Below are positions 61,728 through 64,000 of a stretch of DNA of 64,000 bases, piece after piece. The first letter of the stretch is position 1; each line of letters opens with the position of its first letter. A program made the translations under genes and the position numbers. Origin of the DNA: DATAOG01 sp963782885. GTDB lineage: Bacteria > Pseudomonadota > Alphaproteobacteria > Geminicoccales > Geminicoccaceae. Below the pieces are notes generated by a model. The model saw nothing but the letters and a program-made list of their open reading frames with translations. It ran no database searches and was not told the origin of the DNA. The stretch lies in NCBI GenBank assembly GCA_963782885.1, contig CAWALL010000040.1:62001-126000 (forward strand). The letters are read 5' to 3'.

Positions 61728-63638
61728 CTACCCCGCGTGGGGCGAGACCAGGTGCTCGGCGGGCGCGGCGGCCGCCTGCTCCTCGCGCAGCTGTTCGCGC
61801 GCGGCGAGCGAGAGTTGCAGGTTGAGCTCCTTCAGCTGCTTGTCGTCGACCGGCGCCGGGGCGCCGAGCAGCAGCTCCTGGGCCTGCTGGTTGAGCGGGA
61901 AGGCGGTCACCTCGCGGAGGTTGGACTGGTTTGCGATCAGCATCACGATCCGGTCGATGCCGGGCGCGATCCCGCCGTGCGGCGGCGCCCCGAAATGCAG
62001 CGCCCGGAACATGCCGCCGAAGCGCTGCTCGAGCACCTCCGCCGGGTAGCCCGCGAGCGCGAACGCCTTGACCATGATGTCGGGACGGTGGTTGCGGATC
62101 GCGCCCGAGCTGAGCTCCACGCCGTTGCAGACGATGTCGTACTGGAACGCCAGGATCTCGAGCGGGTCCTTGGTCTCGAGCGCCTCGAGCCCGCCCTGCG
62201 GCATCGAGAACGGGTTGTGCGAGAAGGTGACCGATCTGGTCTCCTCGTCCCATTCGTACATCGGGAAATCGACGATCCAGGCGAACCGGTAGCAGCGGCC
62301 GGCAATCAGACCGAGCTCTTCCGCGACCCGCTGGCGCGCGATGGCTGCGAATTTGGCCATGTCCGCGGGGACGCCGGCGACGAAGAACACGGCGTCGCCG
62401 GGCTGCAGGCCCTCCGGCCTGAGCGCGAAGTACGGATCGGCGACCTCGGGCGGGAGACCCTCCGGCAGACGCGGGCGGTCGAAGGCCCGGATGGCTTCGC
62501 TGCGCTGCGGGCCGATGTTCCTGGCGATCGGACCGGCGCCGCCTGCCTCGCCCTCGCGCCAGAAGATGTAGCCCAGACCGGGCTGCCCCTCGCCCTGCGC
62601 CCAGCTGTTCATCCGGTCGCAGAACGCGCGGTTGCCACCGCCTGGCGCCGGGATTGCCCACACCCGCGCCTTTTCGTCGCCCTCGATCAGGCGCGCGAAG
62701 ACCTTGAACTCCGAGCCTCGAAACACGTCGGTGACATCCGCGATCAGAAGCGGGTTGCGCAGGTCCGGTTTGTCGGAACCGAAGGCGCGCATGGCTGCGC
62801 GGTAGGCAATCCGCGGGAACGGCAGGGGCGTCACCTGCCAGTCGGTGAGCTCCTCGAACACGCCGTGCATCACCGGCTCGACCGCTCTGAACACGTCCTC
62901 CTGCTCGACGAACGCCATCTCGAGGTCGAGCTGATAGAACTCGCCCGGGCTCCGGTCGGCGCGCGCGTCCTCGTCGCGAAAGCAGGGCGCGATCTGGAAA
63001 TAGCGATCGAAGCCCGAGATCATGAACAGCTGCTTGTACTGCTGCGGCGCCTGGGGCAGCGCGTAGAACTTGCCGGGATGGAGCCTGGACGGCACCAGGA
63101 AGTCGCGGGCACCCTCGGGCGAGCTGGCGGTCAGGATCGGGGTCTGGAACTCGACGAAGCCCTGCGCCTCCATCCGCCTGCGGATGCTCGAGATCACCTT
63201 CGAGCGCAACAGGATGTTGCGCTGCATCGAGTCCCGCCGCAGATCGAGGAACCGGTAGCGCAGCCGGGTCTCCTCCGGATAGTCGCGCTCGGCGTTGACC
63301 TGAAGCGGCAAGGGCTCGGCCGGCGCCTCGACCACGAGCTCGTCCGCGACCAGCTCGATAGCACCAGTCGGCAGCTGCGGGTTGACCGTCTCCTCGCTGC
63401 GCGCGACCACGTGGCCGGTCACCGTCAGCACGCTCTCGAGACGCACCGCCTCGGCCGCCTGGAAGAACGGATGCTCAGGCTGGAACACGACCTGGGTGAT
63501 GCCGTGGTGATCGCGCAGGTCGATGAACAAAAGCTGGCCGTGGTCGCGCTTGCGGTGCACCCAGCCGGACAGGCGCACGCTCAGGCCGACCTGCTCGGGC
63601 CGCAGCTCGCCGCAGGTGTGGCTCCGATAAGGATGCAT
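61728..63638 (-). CDS. aspS: Aspartyl-tRNA synthetase
   Basis: 636 aa from MHPYRSHTCGELRPEQVGLS. The anticodon-binding OB domain (1-110) has VRLSGWVHRKRDHGQLLFID. The class II core has PEGARDFLVPSRLHPGKFYA, motif 2 FRDEDARADRSPGEFYQLDL, the bacterial insertion (GAD) at 300-410, and motif 3 HGGIAPGIDRIVML. It charges tRNA-Asp (and, in organisms without AsnRS, often tRNA-Asn) in the cytosol. The frame extends to 63746, but this ATG gives the family start. Confidence 0.97.
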   Translation of the reverse strand: MHPYRSHTCGELRPEQVGLSVRLSGWVHRKRDHGQLLFIDLRDHHGITQVVFQPEHPFFQAAEAVRLESVLTVTGHVVARSEETVNPQLPTGAIELVADELVVEAPAEPLPLQVNAERDYPEETRLRYRFLDLRRDSMQRNILLRSKVISSIRRRMEAQGFVEFQTPILTASSPEGARDFLVPSRLHPGKFYALPQAPQQYKQLFMISGFDRYFQIAPCFRDEDARADRSPGEFYQLDLEMAFVEQEDVFRAVEPVMHGVFEELTDWQVTPLPFPRIAYRAAMRAFGSDKPDLRNPLLIADVTDVFRGSEFKVFARLIEGDEKARVWAIPAPGGGNRAFCDRMNSWAQGEGQPGLGYIFWREGEAGGAGPIARNIGPQRSEAIRAFDRPRLPEGLPPEVADPYFALRPEGLQPGDAVFFVAGVPADMAKFAAIARQRVAEELGLIAGRCYRFAWIVDFPMYEWDEETRSVTFSHNPFSMPQGGLEALETKDPLEILAFQYDIVCNGVELSSGAIRNHRPDIMVKAFALAGYPAEVLEQRFGGMFRALHFGAPPHGGIAPGIDRIVMLIANQSNLREVTAFPLNQQAQELLLGAPAPVDDKQLKELNLQLSLAAREQLREEQAAAAPAEHLVSPHAG

Positions 63639-63908
63639 GGGGCCTCTCGCTCGAATGTCGCCGCCAAAGGTCACCGAAGCCGGACGCCTGTCAAGCCGTC
63701 CGGCCGCGCCCCCAGCTCGTCGCCGCAGGACCGGCTGCTTGCACACTCGACGGTGCCGATGATACCTCAGGCGAACTCAGGAGAGAGGGAGGAGCGCATC
63801 GCGCGGCGCGCAATTGCGAACGTCGGCCAGCGGATGCGTCAGAGCAACCGGACGTCCCGGAACACGACCCGTCCACCGACTGCCAGGGCTCGAAAGGAGA
63901 CCCAAGCC

Positions 63909-64000
63909 ATGCCCCGCGACAAGGTGAAGACGCGCCGCAAGGCGCCGCTGGCCACGCCGACCACTCTGGCCTCGAATGCCGTGCAGGATCTGGCCGGTGC
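63909..64000 (+). CDS. dps: Dps-like ferritin-family protein (partial)
   Basis: MPRDKVKTRRKAPLATPTTL, then ASNAVQDLAG, and runs off the window. This opening matches alphaproteobacterial Dps proteins (KTRRKAPLATPTxL). A strong GAAAGGAGA site precedes the ATG. Dps stores iron and protects DNA. The preceding 63639-63908 is the divergent spacer with aspS; no other gene is seen there. Confidence 0.65.
   Translation, partial: MPRDKVKTRRKAPLATPTTLASNAVQDLAG

Overview
The window is GC-rich DNA from an alphaproteobacterium. The left edge carries the order murA, DUF2948, hisD, UPF0262, low-molecular-weight phosphatase, which is typical of Rhodospirillales and Hyphomicrobiales-type genomes. No closer placement can be made from the sequence.

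Layout. (1) 1-4218 is chromosomal core: a minus-strand cluster (phosphatase, UPF0262, hisD, DUF2948, murA), a small basic protein and a complete tRNA-Thr(GGT). (2) About 4169-60464 is a 56 kb integrative island. It is bounded by a 50-bp direct repeat of the tRNA-Thr 3' half (49/50 identical), and a broken tyrosine integrase lies just inside the right end. (3) 60465-64000 is core again: VapBC, an NTF2-like protein, aspS and the start of a dps-like gene.

Inside the island. 4.5-7.2 kb holds small genes and a GIY-YIG protein. 7.4-22.0 kb is a decayed defence block on the minus strand: type III restriction-modification res and mod, a RelE-UvrD helicase fusion and an S1/P1 nuclease. It is broken by two IS66 elements, frameshifts, and inverted-repeat units, one of which carries a four-helix-bundle (S23/IVP-type) ORF inside mod. 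23.6-29.5 kb is an intact three-gene plus-strand operon: a PAS/GAF sensor with a histidine-kinase-like C-terminus that lacks its phospho-histidine, a pseudoreceiver-CHAT protease, and an unrecognised 422-aa protein. This is the best candidate for an undescribed system. A third IS66, nearly identical to the second, then splits a serine recombinase.

33.3-52.7 kb is metabolic and efflux cargo with much duplication and decay: hot-dog thioesterases, alpha/beta hydrolases, SDRs, an internally deleted MDR reductase, MFS, aldo/keto reductase with a divergent TetR, MaoC-like and DsbA-like enzymes, an IS110, and a MarR-controlled SDR-RND-MATE operon. 52.7-60.3 kb is a decayed IS256 and a satellite or plasmid-like element (zinc-ribbon protein, P4-type primase pseudogene, AlpA-like HTH, integrase pseudogene).

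Many genes are broken, and three IS66 insertions can be rejoined exactly at their 8-bp target duplications. The island therefore looks old and probably no longer self-mobile, while the CHAT operon and the efflux and regulatory genes remain largely open.
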